NCBI GenBank assembly: GCA_030737875.1
Contig: JASFAX010000020.1
Location: 32,440,688-32,504,687, forward strand
Source of the DNA: Allium sativum
Taxonomy: Eukaryota > Streptophyta > Magnoliopsida > Asparagales > Amaryllidaceae
Reading direction: 5' to 3'
DNA: 64,000 nt
Below, piece by piece: positions 22,005-34,530 of the stretch (position 1 is its first letter; each line of letters starts with the position of its first letter). Under the pieces are notes generated by a model, which was not told the DNA's origin, did not search any database, and saw only the letters and a list, made by a program, of their open reading frames with translations. The translations under genes and the position numbers were made by a program.

Positions 22005-23539
22005 TAAAGTGCGTACCTACGGTCGACTTTCTATCACTTCCTTCGAGGAATCGAAACCTCGCATTTTCAAGACTTTGGATGCTACTTATGTTTTCTCAAA
22101 CTTACAAACCAAGCCTATCGATAATGGTGAACTAGGGAAAGAACCCCATAGTCGGACCTTCCATTGTGGATCCTCATTCAGAATTTTCTCCTCAACCTCC
22201 ATCAAACAACACCTTAGTTGAAACTAGGCGAAGCTAATTTTTCCCACCTATTCTCAACCATATGATTGTTTATGCTATTCAGATTCCATCTTGTTCACCG
22301 AGCAGATTTATCGATAGTGGCGAGAAAGGGGAAAATCCATCCTTGAAAGACCATTCATGATAATCCAGTCGCTCCAAACCATCGGTGATTTCTTTCTGAC
22401 ATCTTAGCCACTGCTGATGTGGCAATACCTCCGGCCCTCGAGGCCTTGGTAGCTCGAATATAGCGTCTCGGCTTATCCAGAGACAAAGAGAAACTGAGCG
22501 GTGGCTTAAAGCCCCAGTCATGAAAAACAGACAATCAGTCCATCGACACCCTCAAGAAGGCATCGCCCATTTCACGTCTAGTAGAAGCTCTTCATAGAGA
22601 GAACTCGTATTTATTTCTTTGTCGCAAATTCCCATCTCGACTTCGACATGCCTTAGGTTCAATTTATAACCTACGATCAAGTACGCTCACGATAGATAAG
22701 CAACAAAGTATCAAACGATAGAATGTTGGAGATAATTTCCTCCGGTCCGTCTTCGGATTTCGTCTTCGGTTCTCACTACGACTCAATTACTCGCTTCTTA
22801 TCAAGGTGCTTAAGCATGGGAAGCTCGACGCTAAAATCGAAGCTCAAGATGCAAGGGGGGAGTCAAGAACTCTCCTCGACCGAGCATCCATCGAACTATA
22901 TGATTCCAGAAGGTGCCGATGGAATAAGTAAGAACCTTGCCACAACTTTGTGTGATCAACTTAGGCGGCCAGAAGAGGCTTTCAATACCTTCCTTGCGCA
23001 AATTAAAAACAGGATAAGAAGCACTTAAAGTCCTACTAGCCAGGCATACATTATTGGGACGAGTACTAGTGTACCTCCATTCGCGACATGGGACTTCAGA
23101 GCAAACCACAAAATGATCGGCTAACCGACGCCGCTCCTCGAAATTGTGCCAGTCCCACTACACTCTGGGGCAACCCTAATCTCGATGTCGCAATGACCTG
23201 TGACACTTTGATAGTTAAGGTTTTGGGCCGCGCAGTCAGAGATGTTGCTCAAGCGTCGATGCGCGCAGCTTTGGATAGTAGTGCTCCCACGGCTCCGAGA
23301 GTCAAGGTTACGCCCAACATGGCCCCTCAAGTTGGAATCCAACCAGACTTCCTTCTCAATCAACTAATTCTCAACTTGGACTTAAATGATGGAGGAACTA
23401 GAGCCGCTTCAGACAAACTAGATCAGCTATGTTTTTTTTGGAGATGGGTTTGAGATCGCGGATGTCATCCATTGGTGCATCTGAAGCAGTGCTTCCTCTA
23501 AAGACATAAATTGTGTAAATCGCCGCCTGCAATCCTTAG

Positions 23540-25300
23540 ATTACAGGAACGCTCATGGCCCAATTGACTTCAAGTTACCAATCTTCAATCTTTATGACAA
23601 ATACAAGGACCCAACTACTCATCTCGTGGGGTGCATCGACAAATGGAAGTCTCTCAGCTTTGAAAAATGTTATGACCAAGTACTTCCGGACTAGGGTGCA
23701 CACCACCTCGCTCAACCTCACCAGCCTTACCAAAACAAGACCATCGATGTCAATGAGATGGAAGAGGGGCAAACCATATGGCTAATACAGAATACATCCA
23801 CATAACAGAACTCCTAAATCCAGCCGAAACTAACAGTGCATTAGACTAGCCTCGTCCTGCACATCTCCATAACATGGTCCAAATATTCATAAAAATATGC
23901 GAAGGAACGCAAACAAATCACGTGAAGCCCACTCGAGACATAATTCCTTCACTAGGATCGTACACAAAGTTGAGTGACCCCGACGATTAAACACGCCATA
24001 GGAAGCATCCTATGGTGGCACGACCGACCTCTAATCTCAGCAATGTCAGAATCACTATCAGAAGTGGAAAGCATCATCCCAACCGTCCCCGGATTTGATG
24101 TTCAAGCCTCCTCTAGGAAAATTCAAATTTCTATGAGTCCGAACTTGTCGCCTACGCTTCTAGCAACCGACTGGGCACTAGTTCACTTCAACCGACTTCC
24201 ACGGAATCATGCAATAGTAGTTGGAGACTCAAAGATTGCTAAAGGTCTTCTGTCAAGAGTGCGTGCTAGGCACCAAACTCCTCAACTTGATCACGACCTC
24301 TATAATGCCGCAAGAGCCCAACCTCCGATTATTGCCGACATGTTCCATGGAATCGTGAGGGAATCGCGGGGGACGTCCACGACTTCTACAAAAACAGTAT
24401 GAGGTGTAACCCATTCACTTCGGCTATCTTTAATACTAAATGGCGCAAGCACTTCGACATGCCAACACTCATTCCTTACTGAAGGAAGAAAGGATCTTCG
24501 AAGCTTTATTAACCACCACAAATGGCACATGGGTTAATTACGCGTCACCAACGCCATAAAATGCAAGTATTTCTCTATCCTTACCCGAGATGGCTCTACT
24601 ATGGTTCCGTCAACTTCCACCTTAAACTATTTCAACCCTCGACTAACTCACCAATAGATTGGTCGCACAGTCCAGGATGCACATCGTGATGCCCACAGAC
24701 ATCCTCTCGGTCTCGAACATTTAACAAGGCACCCGTGAAACTCTCAAAGGCTGTCTCGCAAGATCCCAGACCGCCTTGGCTGAAATCGAGAAATCTACTC
24801 CTCAAACCATACTCGTCCAGCTTACACATGGCATAACACCTGATTCCGAACTTAGAGGATGGATCGATCAAGAGCTATCAAAGATTCAGGAGATCTTCTG
24901 CAGGAATGCCAACTACTTCCCATGCTGAAATTTAGCACGAAGGGATTGAGCTTCTCACCTTAGCATCTTGCCTTATGGCGACGCCCAGATCCCAGTGACT
25001 CTGATTCCACCGCTATGCGCAATCTTGCTCACGTCGACAACATTAAAGGTAGCCGCAACAGTAAAAGGGGACTTATTTGACTTCTGCCTTACCGTAGCTA
25101 TTCCGCTCTCGGTGACATCCCTAAGGAAACCTATATCGCGACATGCAATTCCCAACCACTCAAAAGGCCATGGCCAAAAAGTCCAACAAGCACACCAAGG
25201 GACTCTCCAGGATATTGTCGGTTCTACAGCATCCGCGGACACAACACGAGCATGTTTCATCACTTACAGAATAACATCGACGAACTCATCTGCATGGGAT
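23540..25300 (+). pseudogene. gag fragments of RT-D
   Basis: Two recognisable islands. At 23545-23640 one frame reads NAHGPIDFKLPIFNLYD, then KDPTTHLVGCIDKW, the start of the plant Gypsy gag core. At 25198-25292 a frame reads GYCRFYSIRGHNTSMFHHLQ then NNIDELI, the zinc-knuckle block seen in RT-A gag (CRFQNQPGHNKNEC, HLRGLIEELI) with the last Cys apparently replaced by Phe. Between them I see no clean match, only short frames broken by stops. 22005-23540 should hold the leader and the gag N-terminus but shows no recognisable domain. No protein could be made. Confidence 0.55.
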
Positions 25301-27239
25301 CTCCGAGCAACTCAACGCTCATCGGATATTTGCAATGCACTAATCTCCGAGCCACTTGACGCTCATCAAGGACTCCCATTATGTGGGGTCTTCGAGCCAC
25401 TCGATGCTCATCGGGGACTCACACTGCATTGGATCTCTGAGCTACTCCGTGCTCATCGAAGATTCTCACTAAACAGGACCTCGACCCTGACAACTAATCC
25501 CTCAAAATCATCACCCCGTCTTGTTAGTACTACAGCTTCCATGATGTAGTTGGCTCTAGGTGGTCATCAGAGAACCAATGTGCAACTCCTACCTACCGGT
25601 GCCTCCCTCAATATCCGACAACTTTGGGGCACGACTGAAAGCTTAACCAAAGGGCCTCTTGAGTGCACATCAGTGGCCTTATCTTCAAACGAGTCTTTCC
25701 TCCACCTGCAGGCCTCAAGGCCCATACTCATACAACGAAAGCTTAGCGATGGAAGTTTCATGCTCTCCACCATGGACGGAGCTTAACTCCCAAAGGCATT
25801 GAATAATGAACTTCTTCGCCTCTACTCTACACAACTTAGTGTATAACTATTCATGCCTTCCAAAGATGTTTTGTCTTCTCGCAATTCGAGGCATTGTAAA
25901 AGCCACTACTACCAGAATTATCCACAACAATATTTTTCAGTTCTCTATCACCCTTTCATGTTTACTCCGTGCATGACGTTCATGACATGTTTGATTAATC
26001 CTGATAACCAGCTTGCGTACAAACATGTGATCGCTATATCGGCACCTCGAGCATGGGAGCCGATGTCGCCGCCCAAGCCTCGATCCAATATCGAGGCAAA
26101 AACACTTAGCAACGCCCGGCACTCCAAGCACGGGAGCCGGCAACGATACTTGAATAGCCGACCCATGGCGCGACCAAGTCTAAACAACCGCTAACTCGAG
26201 CCTCAGCGTAGTGCCAAGTGTAAGGATAAATCGTTCTGCGTCCTAGTCCAAGCGGGTTGGCGCTACTCAACGACCGACTAAGATGGACGCAAATCTCTCT
26301 TCGCCAGTTGCAGGTGCCGGTCGAGTCTTGGCGCACCACCAAGACTGACCTTAAATCGTTTCTTCCCCTTAGCTCTCAAGGCTTGGGGGCAGACTGTAGC
26401 TATGACCGGACCTTACGAGCAGATGATCGGGGCTGAAAACTATGCCGGTGAATAAATTACATCGGTCGGATCGCCGCAACCCGAAGAATGAATGGAGGGC
26501 CACCCATCTGGCGGACCGCATAACGCAATGCCCTACGCCTTCGCTATGCTTGGGTTTAACCCCGGGCCACCCAAAACAGTAGGCGCACAGCTTGGTTTCA
26601 CAAACTATGGGTTCCCTGAGCTAAGGGGAGCTTACTGAAACCAGCGCTCTACCTCACCTCTCTGGAATAATTCACCTAGAGACGGCTCCTAATCGCTTTT
26701 GTGATAAGTGTAACGATAAGTATGTTTATGCAAGTATCGGACGCTGGAAAACATAAAAAGAACATCCAAAAACTTGACATAAACAGCGAATTTTACTAAT
26801 TCATATTTCATTTTCACACACACATTAAGCAGACAACATGTCTACCATCTTTTCTCTCTGATGACAGGGTGTACATGAATACCACACCATGTCTTTAAGA
26901 ATCGAAAGAAAGGACCTCACTTGCATATGCTATTGGTCTACCTAACCCAATGTATCTATAATTCCTTTAACAATTATTGATGTTATTCATTCTTCTCTTT
27001 TCTTTTCTTTTTTCTGTACAGGTTCGGCACACAATAGGTCACCACCAGTGATGGGTTCCTTCTTTCCGGAGCCGTTTCCTCATCCTCTATTCTTCACAGG
27101 AGTAACAAATTCATGAGATGTTGATGTGCGACTCTGCCATTATCCTTGCCGTTTATGATTATTGTAACCCCGTAGGGAAATACATAGCAATGCCCAAGGG
27201 ATGGTGCAACAAACAAGGACCAGTGTAGCCTGGTTTTTC
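25301..27239. other. RT-D internal DNA without recognisable genes
   Basis: Short frames on both strands with no identifiable RT, RNase H or integrase motif. 25300-25480 has three loosely repeated units containing ATCTCCGAGC, ACTC and GCTCATC. Confidence 0.45.
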
Positions 27240-27720
27240 CATAAACCTTCCTGGCACCCATCTCCGCTCTCTTCTCGGCATCTTTGACAGCCTTATGATC
27301 AACTAGCTCCCTGGCCTAGAGTTACACAACTGCATCCACTTCAAGTTCTCTAAGGGTCCCCTCGCCCCCTTTTGGTGGGCGCCAGCGACGACTTTCTTTT
27401 TTCCTAGCCTACTTACTGGCCTTCTCCTTCTCCACCTCAATATCGGCCTACATCTTCGCCACCACAACGACAGCTTTCTCCTCGACATCCTGCCTAGCCT
27501 TTTCCCATGCATCTTGTAGGGCAGCCTCATCCAGTCCCTCTTACCCTCTTGCTCCTCACACTTTGCCAGCAGTCGGGCTTTCTGATCTTCCACCATAGCT
27601 TGCATTGTTGGCACACTTACATCAGCTATGATTGCTGCAAGAACGCTTCGGCCAACCACAACTTCTCCTCCTATGAATGAAAGATCCAGAAATCCATGGG
27701 TTCTCCTACTTCTCTGGATC
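27240..27720 (-). pseudogene. possible antisense coiled-coil ORF of RT-D
   Basis: The minus strand reads QAMVEDQKARLLAKCEEQEG and then, in a shifted frame, AWEKARQDVEEKAVVVVAKM, ELEVDAVV and KDAEKRAEMGARKVYG, with several stops. This Glu/Lys/Ala-rich heptad pattern and the position, antisense between gag and the 3' LTR, match the extra ORFs of RT-A and RT-B. I cannot show direct homology to them, and no PF04195-like part is visible upstream (to 28090). Confidence 0.35.
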
Positions 27721-30397
27721 ATTCCCGCTGTAACTCCAACCGGGACTCGGACGCTTGAGGAAGCACGAGGGCAAAGCCTGGTGTCACCTCCTTTTCATGG
27801 GGGACTGCCCAGCGAAAGAGTCAACTATTTGACTTCAGAGGGATCATCGCTCGCATCCCCTTCAGTTGGCAAGTACTCAAGCTTGGGGGTTGTCCTCCAC
27901 CCATCCTTGCACCAGCACGATCGTCGCTGCAAGCTTTAAAGAAACCATCTCTAGGGAAGGGCGCCCACTTCGCATCGAGGATAACTCAGACTCAAAAGCT
28001 CGGGTCTCGGAATCTTCTGGAATTCCACCGATACTGGGCAGGTCGGGCACGGAGGCTCGAGCTAAAAGACAAGAGGAGCAACACAATCACTAGTTCTTTG
28101 GGGAACATGGGAACTCAGACAAGTTCTCAGTATGAAAAATAAAAAATTCATATCTTAATGCAAGATCTTGAGTTCCCATGGCATGTTCATCGGGTTCCCA
28201 AAGTCACAACACCGGGCCAGCAAACTCATACTAAAACGCAAAGCAAAGCTGACCCCACCTCTCGACACAAAAGATTCCTACTTACGAAAGCATTCGAATG
28301 TAGTAATAACTAAAACAATGATTATTGGTAACCCTCAACACCATTTTTTGATCCGGACAATGGTCACGACGTGGTTGAGTTGAAGACTAACGACTCAACT
28401 TTACGTCCAATTCTTACCTGCATATCCGAGCGGTCAATCCGACTAAGTCCATTTCTTGAATCATTCGCCAATCAGTTGTGACGTTCAACTTCAGTTGCAG
28501 ACCAAACATGAAACATTAAGCAACGATTTGAACTTGCTAGATCATCCCTAACATCGGGCAGAGTGCAGCAGATGCTCGGGCTTGGGGCAACCCCCTACCG
28601 ATTATCACATCAGCCTGGCCATAACAGGATCCGATCCGATCCCTTTTGCTGTCGGTACTGGCATTGTCTTCATAGAATCCCTTGGAGATACCATTTTAAG
28701 AATGACTTCACCTCACAACAAAGGAAATCCATAGCCAAAATCCAAGCCCTGGTGGTTTATTAGTTTTCCATCAGTATCCGGGTTCCACAAAAGTAGAAAC
28801 TCTGGAGCCTGACGGCAACCTCTAGCCTCATAAACTAACGCCATGATGATCACCAACATTCAATGCTGTTCTTAGGTCAAGATGAAACTATGTCATGGTT
28901 GGATAATTGATTAGATCGAGACTAATAGCTCAACTATGTGTCAACATCCTACATACGCATTCGAGCCGTCGGTCCAAGCAAGCCCATTCCTTGAGAACCG
29001 CGCCGCAAGACCGCAACTCACTGGTCATTGTCCACCCATCCGACTCCATGTAAAGGGCCAAGTTTACTAACACAAAATCGAAGTCAGGGCTCAACAAAGT
29101 CAATGGAGTAAAAAAATCTGTTTCACACTCCCATGCACCATCTCAGTGGTCATCTCCTCGAACAAGTTTCAAATTCCTAAAGAGCCTGAAAGATTTAATA
29201 AGTATTTGGGATAGGAAGTCCAATCCTTTATTTGTAAATACCTATCCTTGAATCCCTACCGTCGCTTCCCGAATCCACCAATCCACGTTCTTGAATGACA
29301 ATCTTGAGAACCCTTTGGGTGTCCATATATCTCTCCCCCTCTACAGAAACCTAAGGACAACTTGAACGCCTGAAGCCCAAAAGCAGTATTTTGCATCCTC
29401 CCCGTCGTAAGCTGACATTTTGTCTGGGGAAGAGTAGAAAGGAAGCAGCTGCAAATAAAGTGATCAACATGCTCCAAACGAATGTTCCGGGATTGTAATT
29501 CGGGATCACATACCGAGCTACGGTTACGTCCACTTATCTTCGAAGCCACTCGTATACTCACCTAATGCCTAATCTTCAAAGATCACACACTTATCATTTG
29601 GGTCCGACCTCGCCTCAAAGAAAAAATGTACACGAATATGTGTCGCGACATATGCCGAGCATTGTCCTGACAGTGACAGTCTCATATACGAGTTGCCGAA
29701 ATGTTGATCGTTGGAATCAGCTTAGATCGCTGAAAGAAGTTGGGCTCACAAATCCAAGCGATTTAGCGACCCAACGTCATTTCAATAATCACTTATGGCG
29801 ATCGTGCGCCTAAGCCATAACAGTGATCATGCGTACACGCATTTGAAATCTCTACCGAACAGACTGACTTGATTCGCTAACCATAGGCATGCTCGCAAGA
29901 TTCAAGTGTACACACCAAGCGGTCAGCTCCTGGCCCGAAAACTCTTAGAAAACAAGAATTGCGTGATTACAAGCAAATGGAATGCAATCCACTTTCATGA
30001 TGGCCTATTCCAACTCAGATCGCATTACGCGAAACTACAGGCAAACTTGCGAATGCATATGCAATTCAGACCCGACAGCGAACCATTTACACTTTGATGC
30101 AATTAGGAGTCGGCGACTAGCGATCAATCTCTCTAACCTACAACAATTAGGCGCTTTGGGTAGGTTAACACCTAGGCGGCAAGATTCAAGCGAGTTAAAG
30201 TCCCTAACAGCACAGGAGTCCTAAGTGCGTACCGATAGGTTTCAACGATGTCTCTCAAATGCTTCGAAGCGGCGCACTCCCGACACACAACTCAAGGAAA
30301 AGGTCAAAATCATTCACTAAGCATGCTACGGAGACCTTCCCATCCATCGCCATACTTGTCTTACTTCAAAGCATGTCTCGTTCACACAAGACATACT
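27721..30397. other. RT-D 3' internal region without recognisable genes
   Basis: Fragmented frames on both strands. The repeated phrases GACTAACGACTCAACT (28384) and GACTAATAGCTCAACT (28920) hint at a diverged internal duplication of about 540 bp. No known motif is seen. Confidence 0.4.
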
Positions 30398-30410
30398 TTG
30401 AGGGGGCAAT
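30398..30410 (+). promoter_or_regulatory. RT-D polypurine tract
   Basis: TTGAGGGGGCAAT directly before TGTTAA, the form common in Tat-like elements. Confidence 0.7.
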
Positions 30411-30894
30411 TGTTAAACGACTTTTTGGTCCGGTCCCTAAAAGTATGTATGACATGCTTGATTCAACATATCACGTGATACTAACCTGGATGTGTTGCCA
30501 AAAACATCAGGGGGCTAGCACCAGAAGGCTAGAGACGGGCCACTAGAGGAAGGCTGCATCCATTGGGTTTGACATTCGTCATCATCCAGTTGTGCTCCGA
30601 GTAGAAGGTGAGCTGTCCAGCAGGTCCAGGCATAGCGCCGATAGGGGTCCAGGGCCCCACAGTCCTGGCAGTGATCGATTTATCTGATTAGGTCAAACTG
30701 TGGGCACCGCCCGATTCATCCGATTTCCACCAACAAGTGTGTTGCCTAAAATCACCAGATCGACTCAAAGTCAGGATTCATCCAACAACTTCTGTGAAAC
30801 TCGCTGCTCCTCCAAACATTGTCAAACCAAGGCCACGCACCCCGAAGAGTCACAAGTCCATGTCTAAAACCCCTAGCCAGCGTGCATTCAAAAT

Positions 30895-31215
30895 TCGTAC
30901 CTCTCCGGGTTCGAGATTCGAACCCTTTCGGGTTCTAATTTTGAACTGCCTCCGTGTTCGAAATTCGAACCCCACCGGGTTCGAAATTCGAAGCCCCTCT
31001 AGGTTTGAAATTAGAACTCCATCGGGTTCGAAATTCGAACCCCTCCAGGTTCGAATTTCAAATTCGCCGGGTTCAAATTTCAAACCCTTTTGGGTTCAAA
31101 ATTCGAACCCCTCAGGTTTGAAATTCGAAACCCTCCAGGTGCGAGTTTCGAACCCCTCTGGGTTCGAATTTCGTACCCCGAAGGGTGCGAAATTCTCACC
31201 CCAGGCGGGTTTGAA
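30895..31215 (+). repeat. TTCGAA palindrome array in RT-D 3' LTR
   Basis: About 13 units of 20-25 bp, including near-perfect GGGTTCGAAATTCGAACCCC. It corresponds to 20538-20735 but is longer. Confidence 0.85.
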
Positions 31216-33975
31216 ATATGTTAAGGTGGGTTCAAATTTTGTGCATGTCGTCCCCTATTCTTTCCTACTCCCACCTACTCTCACCTAACCTCTTCCTATA
31301 AATATCCCCTCGCTTCCCACTTCAAAGTGGTTGGTCAAAACTCTCTCCCAAGCTTTAATGGCTTCCATCTTCTTTCCCAAGGCCTCTTGGGCACCTCTCT
31401 TCATCATAAATGGGAGAATATGAATATGCTTGGACCGAGGAGTATATTCATGAGGTCCAAGCAGGCCTTTGATCATGTAGCCACCTTGGGACTTCATGAA
31501 ACTCTAAAACACAATTAATGACCACCACCATCTTCTCCATGGCCATTGGACATGGCATGGGTCTCAAGATGAAGAAGAAGAAGAAGGAGACCTTAGATCC
31601 ACCTCCATCGGACACCTGCCCTTCGGGTTCGAATTTTGCAACCCTGAGGGGTACGAAATTCGAACATCCTCCGGGTTCGAATTTCAAACCCCCAAGGGTT
31701 TCAAAATTCAAACCACTTCGGGTCCGAATTTCGTACCCGCCAAGGGGTTCAAAAATCAAATCCCTTCCGGGTTCAAATTTCATACCCCCAAGGGGTATGA
31801 AATTCGAACATCTCCGGGTTCGAATTTCATACCCCCAAGGGGTATGAAATTCGTACCAAGGGGAGTGGAGACACCGAGCCGTGACTCCACGTCCCGCAGT
31901 GTAATGACCCGCATTGGCAGAGGTATTATGATTTGTTTATTAAATTGTATAAATGGTGGGTTAGAGAAATTTAATGGTCGCGAAATTAAATAATGATGAA
32001 TATTTAATTAAAATAATAAATTAAATAGTATATTTCACTCTGAAATAATCAGAATTGGCCGAAATGACGATATGGTGTGAACCGGATCATCTGTGATATT
32101 TAATTCAGCTTGGAATTTAATTTGAATAACGAATATATTCAGTCGACGTTAGTTTGAACGTATAATTATATTATAATTAAAATCGAGCTCGAAATGGCGC
32201 TGCAGTTCGTAAATTGTCAATTCGAACTTCAACTGAATGTACATGATTCGTTTTAAGCCGGATTTCTGTGAAACAAGAAACGTGTGGAGCTGGTGAAGTA
32301 TATCTTTCTAATGGAAGAGAAAAATCAGGATTTCGTCGTGTAGATTTTGAGATATGTCCAAATCAAATTTTAAAATAGTCGCTATAGAATCGTTTATCGA
32401 CCGTAACGGTTTATTCGATATAACTAGAGATCGGGTTTGAATTTAGACAAGGTTCTTTTGAGACATAGTGATAATTTAATTTTTAGAATTTTATGGTAAT
32501 TTTTAATTAATTAAATAAGCAACTTTTTATTTGGAGTGTTTTGCACCCTGTAATCAACAGTGTGATGTTTCACAATATGAGTTAACCTACCGATGTTACA
32601 GTGGCGCTTGTGGCTTCGTTTGGAACTTGCTTTGCGATTTCCCATGAATCTAGGGAATGGTTTGTGTCGGTAGTTCCTTCTATATGCGTGACTGGGTTTG
32701 AGGTGCGATGCAAGACGGAGAGCCGACTTCGAAGAGGCTGATGCTGGGGGGGTTCGGTGTTGGAGTCTGACGGTATGAAATAGATGAGGGAAGGAGGCCG
32801 TAAAAGGAAGTGCGATACTCAGGGACTGACGTCGACAGCCGAGCTCGAGTCGAGCTTTATGGGTATGACGAGGAAGAGGGGATCATGAGGATGAGAGCGG
32901 TGGTGGTTGCGGTCGGGATTGATGACCGGGATGAAGTGCGGTGACGGTCAACGTGAGGTCCACGATGGTTTTTTTTTTTGGGTTCGACTGTTGATTTGGG
33001 GAGATGAAGATAAGTATAGTGGGTTGGGTAATTTAAGGAGAGGTGGGGTTTGAAGTAAACGTGCCAAGGTAAAAGGGCTTAGCCCATTAAAGTTTAAACC
33101 CAAGTTTTTTTAATTTAAATATATACATAACTTCTAAAGATCGTAACTTTATTATACGATATCAGTTTTCAGCGAAACAAGATCCGATAGGATCGTATGG
33201 AGGGACACTACATAATGGGACAGACCGCAAGTCCATCGGAGCTCGTTGCAATTTATGGCGAAATAAATTGCTTGATTCAAATCAAATAACAGTTATCGTT
33301 CTTTAACGATGAACTGCAAATGTGAGTAAATCTCACTAACTTTGAACAGTTTATAATTTCATGTTGTATTTTTAGAACTGTTAGATATTGGCTGATTTAC
33401 TGTATGTTGACTGTTTGATTGAACTGCTAGTCAGTTGATTTAATTTCTATATTGATTATGTTTAACAGAATATATCATATGGAACTGAAAGTGATGTTAT
33501 CTATATTGTTTAACATCTGTAATGCAGGAAAATAGGTTGGAGGAATCCGACTGGATTCCTCAACATTTATTTTACTGTTTTCATATATTGTGATATATGA
33601 TGTGTTATATAATCTGTTATGGATTATTTGTGTTGGAATGATGTTGATCATTGTTATTCGATATGGTAAATATCATAAAAGACCCTGGGATGTAAAAAGA
33701 ATTTATTTCAATGTATATTGGAATAAAGGAATTTTATAAAATCACAGGATTTTAATAAAAGAAATATTTATAAAACGAACACGGTTTTATAAAAGGGATA
33801 TTTATTTAGAAAATAAATAGAAATAGAAAAGGAATATTTATTTAGAAAATAAATAGAAGTTATAAATATGAAATATTTGTAACGGTAAATAGAAGTTAAA
33901 TAGGAAATAATTGTAACGGTAAGTAAACGTTAAAAAAGGGAAATAGTTGTAACGGAAAAACGTAGTTTAGTAAAA

Positions 33976-34290
33976 AGAAGTTAATCGATGTTAGTTAATC
34001 GATTAGTGTTAAAGTTAAAAAGAAGTTAATCGATGTTAGTTAATCGATTAGTGTTAAAGTTAAAAAGAAGTTAATCGATGTTAGTTAATCGATTAGTGTT
34101 AAAGTTAAAAAGAAGTTAATCGATGTTAGTTAATCGATTAGTGTTAAAGTAAAAGAAGTTAATCGATGTTGGTTAATCGATTAGAGAATAAAGTTAAAAA
34201 GAAGTTAATCGATGTTAGTTAATCGATTAGAGAATAAAGTTGAAAGGAGATAATCGATGTTAGTTTAATCGATTAGAATAGAAGCAAGTG
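33976..34290 (+). repeat. 45-bp tandem array with ATCGAT dyads (RT-E)
   Basis: Units begin AGAAGTTAATCGATG at 33976, 34021, 34066, 34111, 34154 and 34200, with a decayed unit near 34244. The period is 45 bp, then 43 and 46. Each unit has two TTAATCGAT copies that can pair through the ATCGAT palindrome. The first four units are almost identical. Confidence 0.95.
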
Positions 34291-34530
34291 AGTTAAATCG
34301 AATATAGTTATTCGAATAGAAGCAAATGAGTAAATCGAATATAGTTATTCGAATAGAAAGTAAAAGGAATTATCGAATATAGTTTATTCGAAAAGAGTAA
34401 GTGAAATGAGTAAATAAATAGCGTCAGTCAAATAGTGTTAGTCCAATAGAGTTAATTGATAGGGGTTAGTCCAAAGGAGTTAAGTAAAAAGAGTCAATCG
34501 AATATAGCTATTCGAAGGAGGGTTAAGTAA
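34291..34530 (+). repeat. TCGAATATAGTTATTCGA hairpin repeats (RT-E)
   Basis: Copies at about 34298, 34335, 34374 and 34498 of TCGAATATAGTTATTCGA or close variants. Each is an inverted repeat of TCGAATA. It follows the ATCGAT array directly. 33720-33960 upstream has similar AAATATTTATTTAGAAAATA units. Confidence 0.75.

Noticed and set aside
30737..31288. 183-codon frame with repeated FEIRTPSG-like units
   Set aside because: It is a translation of the TTCGAA palindrome array in the RT-D LTR. Frames on the other strand look equally good.
33976..34290. Regular direct repeats resembling a CRISPR array
   Set aside because: The units repeat across their full 45 bp with no unique spacers, lie inside a plant LTR and have no cas genes nearby.
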